Shown here piece after piece: positions 1 to 7,434 of a DNA stretch of 20,535 nucleotides (positions are counted from its first letter, which is position 1; each line of letters begins with the position of its first letter). The notes under the pieces are model-generated. The model saw only the letters and a list, made by a program, of their open reading frames with translations, did no database searches and was not told the origin of the DNA. Origin of the DNA: Methylococcaceae bacterium (GTDB lineage: Bacteria > Pseudomonadota > Gammaproteobacteria > Methylococcales > Methylomonadaceae); assembly GCA_021647145.1 (NCBI GenBank), contig JAKIVF010000060.1, positions 1-20,535 of the forward strand, given 5' to 3'. Both the position numbers and the translations under genes were made by a program.

Positions 1-512
1 TATTTACTAATACTCAAATTCCCGCCTGTATCTGGTTTCTAACCAAAAACAAAAAAGAACGTGCAGTGAATGATGATTTTTATCGTGACCGCAGTGGTGA
101 AGTGTTATTTATCGATGCACGTAATCTCGGTTACATGAAAGATCGTGTGCTCAGGGATTTTAGTCCTGAAGATTTAGAGACTATTACAAAAACCTATCAT
201 GGCTGGCGGATGAATTATGGGCAATGTGATACGGGTGATGGTTCGGCAGCAATGGTTGATCCAAATCCTGATTATCTATACGAAGATGTGGCCGGCTTCT
301 GTAAATCGGCCAAATTGGAAGAAATGAAAAAACATGATTTTATACTCACACCTGGCCGTTATGTTGGTGTAGCCATGGAAGAAGACGATGGCGAACCCTT
401 TGCTGAGAAAATGAAACGCTTAACAGGGCAGTTAAAACAACAGTTTGAGGAAGGTGAACGGTTAGAGGGGGAGATTAGGAAGAATTTGGCGGGGTTGGGT
501 TATGATATTTAA
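1..512 (+). CDS. hsdM: Type I restriction-modification methyltransferase subunit HsdM, C-terminal part
   Basis: HsdM carries the SAM-dependent N6-adenine methyltransferase activity of a type I RM complex (M2S1, or R2M2S1 with HsdR). The reading frame is open from base 3 with no start, so the gene begins outside the window. A GTG at 66 is internal: the residues before it (NTQIPACIWFLTKNK) already match the conserved segment after the catalytic core. Visible family features are GEVLFIDARNLG, an acidic linker, and FILTPGRYVGV near the C-terminus, followed by a charged helical tail. The SAM-binding and NPPF motifs lie upstream and cannot be checked. The last 11 bases overlap the hsdS start, which implies translational coupling. 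Family assignment is firm; activity cannot be judged from this part. Confidence 0.93.
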   Translation, partial: FTNTQIPACIWFLTKNKKERAVNDDFYRDRSGEVLFIDARNLGYMKDRVLRDFSPEDLETITKTYHGWRMNYGQCDTGDGSAAMVDPNPDYLYEDVAGFCKSAKLEEMKKHDFILTPGRYVGVAMEEDDGEPFAEKMKRLTGQLKQQFEEGERLEGEIRKNLAGLGYDI

Positions 513-1887
513 AGAAATATCATTGGCTGATGCTGTGGAGTTTATTGTAGATAATAGAGGGAAAACTGTTCCTGTAGAAGATAAGGGATTTCCTTTAATA
601 GCAACTAACTGTGTTAGCAACGAGAACATGTATCCCGTATTTAACAATGTTAGGTATGTCTCAGATGAAATATATGATAACTGGTTTAGATCTCATCCTT
701 TACCTGATGATATCTTGCTAACTAATAAAGGCAGTAAAAATGGCGCAATTTGTTTAGTTCCCGACCCCGTAACCTTTTGTATAGCACAAGATATGGTTGC
801 GTTGAGAGCAAAAAAAGAAACTGTATATCCGCGATACCTTTTTGCGGTTTTGCGCTCTAGTTTAGTTCAGTCACGGATTAAAGAATTAAATGTAGATTCT
901 GTTATTCCTCATTTTAAAAAAACTGATTTCAATAAGTTATTCTTTCCTTTGCCTGACTATGAGAAACAAATTGTAATTGGTGATTCTTATTTTGATTTTT
1001 GTTTTAAAATCGAACTAAACCGCCAAACCAACCAAACCCTAGAACAAATCGCCCAAGCCATTTTTAAAAGCTGGTTTATCGATTTTGAACCCGTCAAAGC
1101 CAAAATAGCCGCCAAACAAGCCCTCGAAACTGATCAGGGTTTAGCAAAAAATAGTAAAAAAGAGGGGGGGTGGGTATCAACAAACCCATCAGAAACAGAC
1201 AAAGAACACCCCGAAGTCACCCGCGCTGCCATGTGCGCCATTAGCGGTAAAACATTAGAAGAACTGGATCAACTAGACGCAGAAACACAACAACAACTCA
1301 AAACTACCGCCGCCTTATTTCCCGATACCTTGGTTGACTCTGAATTGGGGGAGATACCGGAGGGGTGGGAGGAGAAAGCAATAGAGGATATTGTAGAAAG
1401 ATTAAAACCCAAAAAACGTTATACAAAAAAGCTAGTATCTCAATATGGAAAAATACCAGTGTATGAGCAGGGTGCTAGCATATTATTAGGATATCACAAT
1501 GAAGAGCCGGGGTTTATTGCTTCTCCCGATGAGCCAATGTTTATATTTGGTGATCATACATGTGTTACTCATTTGTCGTGCTCACCCTTTGATATCTCCC
1601 AAAATGTAGTCCCTTTAAAAGGAAGAAATTATCCTACAATTTGGGTCTACTATGCTGTACAAAATAAACAAGAGTTTCAAGAATATAGAAGGCATTGGTC
1701 AGAATTCATTATTAAAGATGTAGTTCTGCCTAGTTATGATTTAACTAAAGTATTTTCGGATCTAGTTACAAGTTTATACAAACAAAAAGAACACTTGGTT
1801 AATCAGAATAGTAAGCTTGAAAGCATTAGAGATACTTTACTCCCCAAACTCCTATCAGGCGAATTAGCCTTGGATGAGGTAGGTTGA
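502..1887 (+). CDS. hsdS: Type I RM specificity subunit HsdS
   Basis: HsdS chooses the split DNA target for both methylation and cleavage. At 461 residues it has the normal two-repeat layout: TRD1 at about 1-165, a central conserved helix at about 166-200 (LNRQTNQTLEQIAQAIFKSW), a spacer at about 200-285, TRD2 at about 285-410, and a second conserved helix ending in RDTLLPKLLSGEL. The ATG at 502 sits inside the end of hsdM. A run of seven G (1164-1170), closely followed by GGG, lies in the spacer. One extra G would give a stop at 1242-1244, and one fewer a stop at 1256-1258. Either event leaves TRD1 plus the central helix. The TRDs are AT-rich, while the conserved linker is C-rich. As written the frame is intact, so a full-length protein is expected. 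Confidence 0.95.
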   Translation: MIFKEISLADAVEFIVDNRGKTVPVEDKGFPLIATNCVSNENMYPVFNNVRYVSDEIYDNWFRSHPLPDDILLTNKGSKNGAICLVPDPVTFCIAQDMVALRAKKETVYPRYLFAVLRSSLVQSRIKELNVDSVIPHFKKTDFNKLFFPLPDYEKQIVIGDSYFDFCFKIELNRQTNQTLEQIAQAIFKSWFIDFEPVKAKIAAKQALETDQGLAKNSKKEGGWVSTNPSETDKEHPEVTRAAMCAISGKTLEELDQLDAETQQQLKTTAALFPDTLVDSELGEIPEGWEEKAIEDIVERLKPKKRYTKKLVSQYGKIPVYEQGASILLGYHNEEPGFIASPDEPMFIFGDHTCVTHLSCSPFDISQNVVPLKGRNYPTIWVYYAVQNKQEFQEYRRHWSEFIIKDVVLPSYDLTKVFSDLVTSLYKQKEHLVNQNSKLESIRDTLLPKLLSGELALDEVG

Positions 1888-1889
1888 GC

Positions 1890-2066
1890 ATGGATGATAG
1901 CTACTTTGAGAAAATACCCTTATGGGATCGCGACTCTCCTAAATTTGATATTTTCGCCGATGATATTAATGGGCGTATACCTGTTACACGACTTGAGCGT
2001 TGGCAGCGCGTAGGTTGGGGTGAGGAACGAACCCCAACAAAACCAATGGGCAATGTTCCATATTGA
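1890..2066 (+). CDS. Small ORF of unknown function behind hsdS, ending in a REP element
   Basis: A 58-residue frame starts at ATG 1890, three bases after the hsdS stop, with a purine-rich stretch (gaggtagg) upstream. The first 40 or so residues (MDDSYFEKIPLWDRDSPK and on to TRLERWQ) have a protein-like composition. From about base 2009 the frame runs into the palindromic REP sequence, so the last residues (VGWGEERTPT) are simply translated repeat. This suggests that a longer gene of the RM operon was cut by the arrival of the REP element and that only its 5' end survives. I do not recognise the family. It may also be a genuine short peptide. Confidence 0.4.
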   Translation: MDDSYFEKIPLWDRDSPKFDIFADDINGRIPVTRLERWQRVGWGEERTPTKPMGNVPY

Positions 2067-2118
2067 TGAATGGATATGTGTTAATTGTTGGGGTTCCTAA
2101 CGTCACCCCAACCTACGG
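2010..2118. repeat. Pair of inverted REP-type palindromes (left end of the REP/RAYT region)
   Basis: The first element (2010-2039) reads gtaggttggggtga, a loop, then accccaaca. The second (2086-2118) reads tgttggggtt, a loop, then caccccaacctacgg, and is the inverse of the first. Each can fold through TTGGGGT/ACCCCAA, and the two together form a convergent pair about 46 bases apart. This is the usual arrangement of REP/BIME sequences served by a RAYT transposase. Confidence 0.85.
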
Positions 2119-2130
2119 ATGTGGTTTACA

Positions 2131-2486
2131 TGTGGGTGGGTACGCGAACGAACCCCAACAAAATTGGCATAATAATGAATAAATTGGCTAATTCGGTTTG
2201 CGGTAATTGTTGGGGTTCCTATTGTCACCCCAACCTACGGGTGTGGTTTAACATGTGGGTGGGTACGCGAACGAACCCCAACAAAATTGGCATAATAATG
2301 AATAAATTGGCTAATTCGGTTTGCGGTGATTGTTGGGGTTCCTGTCGTCACCCCAACCTACGGGTGTGGTTTAACATGTGGGTGGGTACGCGAACGAACC
2401 CCAACAATATTGGTATAATAATGAATAAATTGGGTAATAGGGTTTGCGGTGATTGTTGGGGTTCCTGTCGTCACCCCAACCTACGG
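2131..2486. repeat. Tandem array of 123-bp REP-containing units (about 2.9 copies)
   Basis: Copies start at 2131, 2254 and 2377. Each begins with tgtgggtgggtacgcgaacg, carries a degenerate forward REP arm ending in accccaaca, then a spacer with cataataatgaataaattgg, and ends with an inverse REP (2208-2240, 2331-2363, 2454-2486). The last copy stops after cctacgg. The copies are nearly identical apart from a few substitutions in the third, so the expansion is recent. The period is a multiple of three, which keeps a 41-residue repeat open in one frame. Confidence 0.9.
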
Positions 2487-2522
2487 TGGTGTCACGGGTT
2501 TAATTAATAATATGGGCGGTTT

Positions 2523-3059
2523 ATGCGTTATCGGCGGGCGGATATTAAAGGTGGTACTTATTTTTTTACGGTTAATTTGGCAAATCGTAAAAATACCTTG
2601 CTGGTCGATGAATTTGATATTTTGCGTGGTGTCATCAATAAGGTGAAAAAACAACACCCATTTAAACTGGATGCAATGGTGATTTTACCTGAGCATTTAC
2701 ATGCTTTATTCACCTTGCCAGAGGATGATAATGATTTTGCAAAGCGCTGGATGTTGATTAAGGCGGGGTTTTCTCGGCAGTTGCCGAAACTGGAGTCTGT
2801 TAATAACAGCCGCAAGAAAAAAGGTGAACGTGGTATTTGGCAACGGCGGTTTTGGGAGCATTTAATACGCGATGAGTTAGATTTTGAACGGCATGTGGAT
2901 TATATTCATTTTAATCCCGTTAAGCATGGTTATGTAGAGCGTGCAGTTAATTGGCAGTATTCGACAATTCACGATTACATCAAACGTGGGGTGTTGGATG
3001 AGAATTGGGGTGGGGGTTATGTTGAATCGGGCGATGTTGATTTTGGTGAGGTGGGTTAA
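2523..3059 (+). CDS. REP-associated tyrosine transposase (RAYT, Y1_Tnp family)
   Basis: A 178-residue protein of the IS200/IS605-like Y1 family, domesticated as RAYT. These enzymes nick single-stranded REP hairpins through a 5'-phosphotyrosine. The N-terminus is MRYRRADIKGGTYFFTVNLA. The HUH metal motif is HLH at 58-60 within VILPEHLHALF, and the presumed catalytic tyrosine is Tyr127 in HVDYIHFNPVKHGYV. Both key motifs are intact. The ATG at 2523 follows a G-rich stretch (gggcgg) that could act as ribosome binding site. The flanking palindromes at 2010-2486 and 3079-3166 are its likely substrates. Length and motif order match the family, so the assignment is firm. Confidence 0.93.
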   Translation: MRYRRADIKGGTYFFTVNLANRKNTLLVDEFDILRGVINKVKKQHPFKLDAMVILPEHLHALFTLPEDDNDFAKRWMLIKAGFSRQLPKLESVNNSRKKKGERGIWQRRFWEHLIRDELDFERHVDYIHFNPVKHGYVERAVNWQYSTIHDYIKRGVLDENWGGGYVESGDVDFGEVG

Positions 3060-3078
3060 TGGGTTATTTGCCGTGGTT

Positions 3079-3166
3079 TGTTGGGGTTCGTGCCTCACCC
3101 CAACCTACGGTGGGGCAATGATGGCGTGGGGAATGGTAGGTTGGGGTGACGGTAGGAACCCCAACA
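3079..3166. repeat. Pair of REP palindromes downstream of the RAYT gene
   Basis: The inverse element at 3079-3110 (tgttggggttcg, loop, caccccaacctacgg) is followed by a forward element at 3136-3166 (gtaggttggggtga, loop, aaccccaaca). They are the same family as the left array but in the opposite order, tail to tail. The second ends 15 bases before the hsdR start codon, so its hairpin could influence hsdR translation. Confidence 0.85.
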
Positions 3167-3181
3167 ATAACAGGATAATTT

Positions 3182-6100
3182 ATGATAACTGAAGACCAAC
3201 TAGAACAAACCTGCATCGACTGGTTTAGCTCAATCGGCTATGACTATATCAGCGGTTACGACATCGCCCCCGATGGTGATAACCCAGAACGCAGTGATTA
3301 TCGTCAAATTATTCTGCAGGGTCGGCTAATTCGTCAATTACAAACCATAAACCCGCAAATTCCGCTTTCGGTGCTTGAAGGGGTGGCACAGCAGTTATCA
3401 CAGCCAGAAACGCCTGTTTTGGTTAAAAGCAACCGTGCTTTCCATCAGTTTTTACTGGAAGGGGTGAAGGTTGAATACAAAGAAGATAATCAAAGTAAAA
3501 CCGATTATGTGCAGTTAATTGATTTCTCCAACCCTGCCAATAACCAGTTTTTGGTGGTAAATCAATTTACCCTTGCAGGCACTAAAGGGCATCGTCGCCC
3601 TGATTTGATTGTGTTTATAAATGGCTTGCCCTTGGCGGTGATTGAGCTGAAAAACCCTGCCGACAGCCAAGCGGATATCTGGTCTGCCTTTTCGCAGTTG
3701 CAAACTTACAAGAATGAGATTTCGGATTTATTCGTCTTTAACGAAGCCTTGGTGGTGAGTGATGGTTTGGAGGCGAGAGTTGGCTCTTTAACGGCAAGTA
3801 AAGAATGGTTTATGCCGTGGCGTACGCTGGAAAATGAGAATGATAAGCCTTTGTTTGAATATCATTTGGAAACCTTGGTGAAGGGCTTTTTTAAGCCTGA
3901 GCTATTTCTGGATTATATTCATTACTTTGTGCTGTTTGAGCAAAGCGGTGAGACCCTTATTAAGAAAATTGCGGGTTATCATCAATTCCATGCGGTACGT
4001 GCGGCGGTTAAGGCGACGGTGATTGCTGCGCAAAAACAAGCGGATGGTGTAGCTGAGCCTAGAGCGACTTATGCCGATAAGGTGGTGGCAGGTTCGGGCA
4101 AGGCGGGTGTGGTGTGGCATACGCAGGGTTCGGGTAAGTCGATTTCGATGTTGTGTTATGCGGGCAAGTTATTGGCGCAACCTGAAATGAATAACCCAAC
4201 CATTGTGGTGGTGACGGATCGTAATGATCTGGATGGTCAGTTGTATAACACCTTTGCGATGGCAGCCGAGACTTTAAAGCAAACCCCGGTGCAAGCGGGC
4301 AGCCGTGATGAGTTGCGCGATATTCTAGCTGCACGTCAATCAGGTGGGATTATTTTCACCACCATACAAAAATTTGGTTTAGGTGAAGAGGAAGCCAGCC
4401 ACCCTGTTTTAAGTGATCGCCATAATATTGTGGTGATTAGCGATGAGGCACACCGTAGCCAATATGGGGACAAGGCAAAACTGAATCCCAAAACAGGCAA
4501 ATACACTTTTGGCTATTCCAAACACTTGCGCGATGCCTTGCCGCAGGCTTCGTTTATTGGCTTTACGGGTACGCCGATTTCAATGGATGACAAAGACACC
4601 CGTGCGGTATTTGGTGATTATGTCTCCATTTATGATATTCAGGATGCGGTGGACGATGGCGCGACCGTACCGATTTATTATGAATCACGTTTAGCCAAGC
4701 TGGATATTAATCAGGCAGAACTGGAAGCCTTGAATGATGACGTGGAAGAGGTGATTGAGGATGAAGAAGACATCGCCAGCCGCGAAAGTACCAAGTCCCA
4801 ATGGGCTGCGCTGGAAAAATTGGTGGGCAGTGAGCCACGCTTAAAACAGGTTGCCGCTGATTTAGTCAGTCATTTTGAAACACGCACGGCAGCAATGGCA
4901 GGCAAAGGCATGATTGTGTGCATGAGCCGTGAAATCTGCGTGGATAAGTACGATGCGATTGTCGCCATCAAACCCAAATGGCATGACACGGATACCTCCA
5001 AAGGGGTAATAAAAATTGTGATGACGGGTTCGGCATCGGATAAAGAAAAGCTCCAGCCACATATTTACAATAAAGAAACCAAAAAACTGTTTGAAAAACG
5101 TTTTAAAGATGTGGACGACCCTTTGCAGTTGGTGATTGTGCGCGATATGTGGCTGACGGGTTTTGATGCGCCCAACTGTCATACCATGTATATCGACAAG
5201 CCCATGAAAGGGCATAATTTAATGCAGGCAATTGCGCGGGTGAATCGCGTGTTTAAAGACAAGCCCGGCGGTTTGGTGGTGGATTATATCGGCATTGCCA
5301 ATGAGCTAAAAAGCGCCTTAAAAACCTATACCGACTCCAACGGCAGGGGAACGCCGACGCTGGATACCCGTGAGGCGTATGCGATTTTGCTGGAAAAAAT
5401 GGATGTGGTGCGCAATATGCTACATGGCTTTGATTACAGCGACTACGAAACCAACGCCATGCAGCTTTTGCCCGAAGTGATGAATCATATTATGTCACTG
5501 GATGATGGCAAAAAACGTTTTTTGGATGTGATGTCTGCCATACGTACTGCCTATACCCTGTGTGGAACCATGGATGAAGCGGCAGAGCTAAAGAAAGAAA
5601 TCGCTTTTTTATCCGCCGTTAAAGCAGGCATTAGCAAGTTCACCAGTGTTGATAAACGCCGCACCGATGAAGAGAAAAACAGTGCATTAAAACAGATTAT
5701 TGATAATGCCATTGTTGCCGAGGGCGTGGCAGATGTGTTTGAAATGGTGGGTTTGGATAAGCCTAATATCGGCTTGCTTTCGGATGAGTTTTTAGATGAT
5801 GTTAAAAACATGCCGCAAAAGAATCTAGCAGTCGAATTGCTGGAAAAGCTATTGCGCGATGAAGTCAAAGCCCGCATGAAAACCGATGTGGTGTCTGAAA
5901 AGAAATACTCAGACCGCATTATGGAAACTTTGCGTAAATATCATAACCGTGCAATTGAAACAGCTCAGGTGATTGAAGAGCTGATTAAGATCGCCAAGGA
6001 AATGGATGAGGATTTTAAAGAAGCTGAGAAGCTAGGGCTGAACTCAGATGAAATTTCTTTTTATCGTGCCTTGATTCAGAATGAATCGGCTGTGCGTGAG

Positions 6101-6322
6101 CTGGGTGATAGCAATTTACGTGAATTGGCGAAGTATATTACCGAGCAGTTACGTAAAAGTACCACCGTTGATTGGCAGGTGCGGGATAGCGTTAGAGCGC
6201 GGTTGCGGATTTTGGTTAGGCGAGCTTTGAAGCGATGGAAATATCCACCTGATAAGGCGGCTGAGGCGATTGAATTGTGTTTGAAGCAGGCTGAAGCTTT
6301 GAGTCATAGTTGGAGTCGTTGA
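3182..6322 (+). CDS. hsdR: Type I restriction endonuclease subunit HsdR
   Basis: HsdR translocates DNA with ATP and cuts it when the RM complex meets unmethylated target. At 1046 residues it has the normal length. The PD-(D/E)xK nuclease is at about 135-160, with Asp141 in RRPDLIVF and Glu155/Lys157 in IELKNP. Walker A is TQGSGKS at about 315-321, and the DEAD-box motif is DEAH at about 421-424. Motif III (FTGTPI) and the late helicase motifs (MWLTGFDAPN; QAIARVNRVF) follow. The C-terminal helical part is complete. An AGGAT ribosome binding site lies before ATG 3182. It reads in the same direction as hsdM and hsdS but is separated by the REP/RAYT element, so it may depend on read-through or its own promoter. 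Codons are visibly richer in G+C than in the core genes. Confidence 0.97.
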   Translation: MITEDQLEQTCIDWFSSIGYDYISGYDIAPDGDNPERSDYRQIILQGRLIRQLQTINPQIPLSVLEGVAQQLSQPETPVLVKSNRAFHQFLLEGVKVEYKEDNQSKTDYVQLIDFSNPANNQFLVVNQFTLAGTKGHRRPDLIVFINGLPLAVIELKNPADSQADIWSAFSQLQTYKNEISDLFVFNEALVVSDGLEARVGSLTASKEWFMPWRTLENENDKPLFEYHLETLVKGFFKPELFLDYIHYFVLFEQSGETLIKKIAGYHQFHAVRAAVKATVIAAQKQADGVAEPRATYADKVVAGSGKAGVVWHTQGSGKSISMLCYAGKLLAQPEMNNPTIVVVTDRNDLDGQLYNTFAMAAETLKQTPVQAGSRDELRDILAARQSGGIIFTTIQKFGLGEEEASHPVLSDRHNIVVISDEAHRSQYGDKAKLNPKTGKYTFGYSKHLRDALPQASFIGFTGTPISMDDKDTRAVFGDYVSIYDIQDAVDDGATVPIYYESRLAKLDINQAELEALNDDVEEVIEDEEDIASRESTKSQWAALEKLVGSEPRLKQVAADLVSHFETRTAAMAGKGMIVCMSREICVDKYDAIVAIKPKWHDTDTSKGVIKIVMTGSASDKEKLQPHIYNKETKKLFEKRFKDVDDPLQLVIVRDMWLTGFDAPNCHTMYIDKPMKGHNLMQAIARVNRVFKDKPGGLVVDYIGIANELKSALKTYTDSNGRGTPTLDTREAYAILLEKMDVVRNMLHGFDYSDYETNAMQLLPEVMNHIMSLDDGKKRFLDVMSAIRTAYTLCGTMDEAAELKKEIAFLSAVKAGISKFTSVDKRRTDEEKNSALKQIIDNAIVAEGVADVFEMVGLDKPNIGLLSDEFLDDVKNMPQKNLAVELLEKLLRDEVKARMKTDVVSEKKYSDRIMETLRKYHNRAIETAQVIEELIKIAKEMDEDFKEAEKLGLNSDEISFYRALIQNESAVRELGDSNLRELAKYITEQLRKSTTVDWQVRDSVRARLRILVRRALKRWKYPPDKAAEAIELCLKQAEALSHSWSR

Positions 6323-7364
6323 TAAATAAACCCGGAAACTAAAAAATCATTCAAAAAAAATGTTACACATGAAATAGGGTTTTTTGATGCCCATTTTCAA
6401 GTACAAGGTTTTCGTGTGGAAACTGAATAGTAAAATTAAATAAATTTAGGGATTGACAAGGTTGTGACAGGTTAATAGCAGAAAGTGTAATAAAAAAAGA
6501 TATTGATGCGTTGATGTTCTTGGTAAATTAGCTGATCAAGCTATTGTAAATCAATTATCATGTAGGGACGTCCACGGGAAACTGTTCAATATAAAATGTA
6601 ATCTTCAGGGAATTAATTTAACCCCCAGTACTCCCGAGCGAAAAGAAACAATTTCAACAACTAATGTAGACCCATCAATATCCGAGCTCATTACCAAAGA
6701 TTGGACATACTTTATCGTATTGTTGCCTGTTATCATGGCCACTGGGGTAGCATTAGTCAGTTTTTTCCGCTGTCGTGTAGAAATGCACAGCACGTGATCA
6801 GTGGATTGGCTGGAGCTTTCGATACCAACTATGTCTGATTGCATTTGACTGCAAATAACAGCCACTTTCTTATTCTTCCTGAACACCATTACCTTAATTG
6901 CTTCTTGCATTCTTTATCTTGATTTAATTGACTTTCTATTTGTCGGGCAAATATCTGCTATACAACGCCATAACATCAGTAAAAAAAGGGCTAAAGAAAG
7001 TGACGTAATCGCTTATGGTCTGGCCAGTCGTTCGCCAAGTACAGCCAATGCAAAACGTTTTCTTAAGTTCAATAGAGAGTATTGGGGACTTGAAAGTCAA
7101 GAATTATATTCTTAACTGGGATGAAGGCCGTTGTGCAATCTCGACAGATTATGGATCTGAAAATATCACTTGCTTTCACGGATTTGCCACTAGGTTAATT
7201 AAATTTATAAGTAAAGACAGTGTTTCCGCAATTATTGAGAAATTTGCCCACAATGTTCGGCATGTAGTTGATTACTTGCCGATGGCCGTCAATTCTAGAA
7301 AAGTTATATCTTAAAGCTAAAGTCAAATGGTTTAGAACGGTTTCGTCGTGTAGGGATGTCGGAT
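6323..7364. other. About 1 kb without a convincing gene between hsdR and iscR
   Basis: The stretch is AT-rich. I see no clear terminator behind hsdR, no tRNA and no long ORF. Two weak possibilities inside it are described separately: an antisense ORF at 6605-6910 and broken coding-like segments from 6939 on. The short motif tgtaggga followed by gtc appears twice (near 6560 and 7350), which may be a trace of an old mobile element. Confidence 0.6.
6605..6910 (-). CDS. Hypothetical ORF, doubtful
   Basis: A 101-residue frame on the minus strand beginning MQEAIKVMVFRKNKK and ending GVLGVKLIP. There is no good ribosome binding site before the first ATG; a second ATG at residue 8 has a weak aagg. 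I recognise no domain, signal peptide or membrane segment. The composition is compatible with a small soluble beta-rich protein. It may be real, a remnant, or chance. Confidence 0.25.
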   Translation of the reverse strand: MQEAIKVMVFRKNKKVAVICSQMQSDIVGIESSSQSTDHVLCISTRQRKKLTNATPVAMITGNNTIKYVQSLVMSSDIDGSTLVVEIVSFRSGVLGVKLIP

Positions 7365-7376
7365 ATACTTGACTAA
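6939..7376 (+). pseudogene. Possible decayed coding remnant, perhaps a transposase
   Basis: Three protein-like pieces lie in order on the plus strand in different frames. The first is 6939-7115 and includes IAYGLASRSPSTANAKRFLK. The second is about 7120-7314 (reading DEGRCAISTDYGSENITCF), part of a 99-codon frame that could start at GTG or ATG codons near 7015. The third is 7319-7376, ending GLERFRRVGMSDILD. The first piece has the feel of the N-terminal region of an IS4-like transposase, but I cannot confirm that. The frame breaks suggest a dead gene whose 3' end now overlaps the iscR promoter. Confidence 0.22.
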
Positions 7377-7397
7377 AACACTGGGTTTATTTATAGT
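7365..7397 (+). promoter_or_regulatory. iscR promoter with overlapping type 1 IscR binding site
   Basis: A strong sigma-70 promoter is visible: TTGACT (7369-7374), a 17-base spacer, and TATAGT (7392-7397). The sequence 7365-7389 starts ATACTTGACTA, continues AAACACTGGG and ends in TTTA. This fits the known type 1 IscR pattern (ATA, GACT, A/T-rich centre, AGTC-like half) at most positions. The site covers the -35 element, as in Escherichia coli, so [2Fe-2S]-IscR should repress its own operon. Confidence 0.75.
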
Positions 7398-7434
7398 ACA
7401 AACTCACTTTATTTATGTTTATAAGGAGCTGTTC

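Larger units (their letters stand above)
2010..3166 (+). mobile_element. REP/RAYT element inserted between hsdS and hsdR
   Basis: A single Y1-type transposase gene is bracketed by REP palindromes of one family: the array at 2010-2486 on the left and two more copies at 3079-3166 on the right. This is the structure called a REPtron. It separates hsdR from hsdS by about 1.3 kb in what is normally a compact operon. I see no target-site duplication, as expected for HUH/Y1 transposition. The boundaries are those of the outermost REP copies. Confidence 0.75.

Noticed and set aside
2131..2486. CRISPR array
   Set aside because: The whole unit is repeated, including the part that would be spacer; there are no unique spacers of constant length and no cas genes.
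2085..2507. 140-codon frame over the 123-bp repeats as a protein gene
   Set aside because: It is translated REP palindrome and spacer, starts at TTG and has no recognisable domain; the frame stays open only because the period is divisible by three.
4059..5919. Long antisense frames inside hsdR (for example 4862-5215 and 5551-5919)
   Set aside because: They lie opposite a clearly conserved helicase/nuclease gene and show no family features; they are shadows.
7369..7434. Longer N-terminus for IscR from the upstream open frame
   Set aside because: It would place the promoter and IscR site inside the coding region; AAGGAG and family alignment fix ATG 7435.
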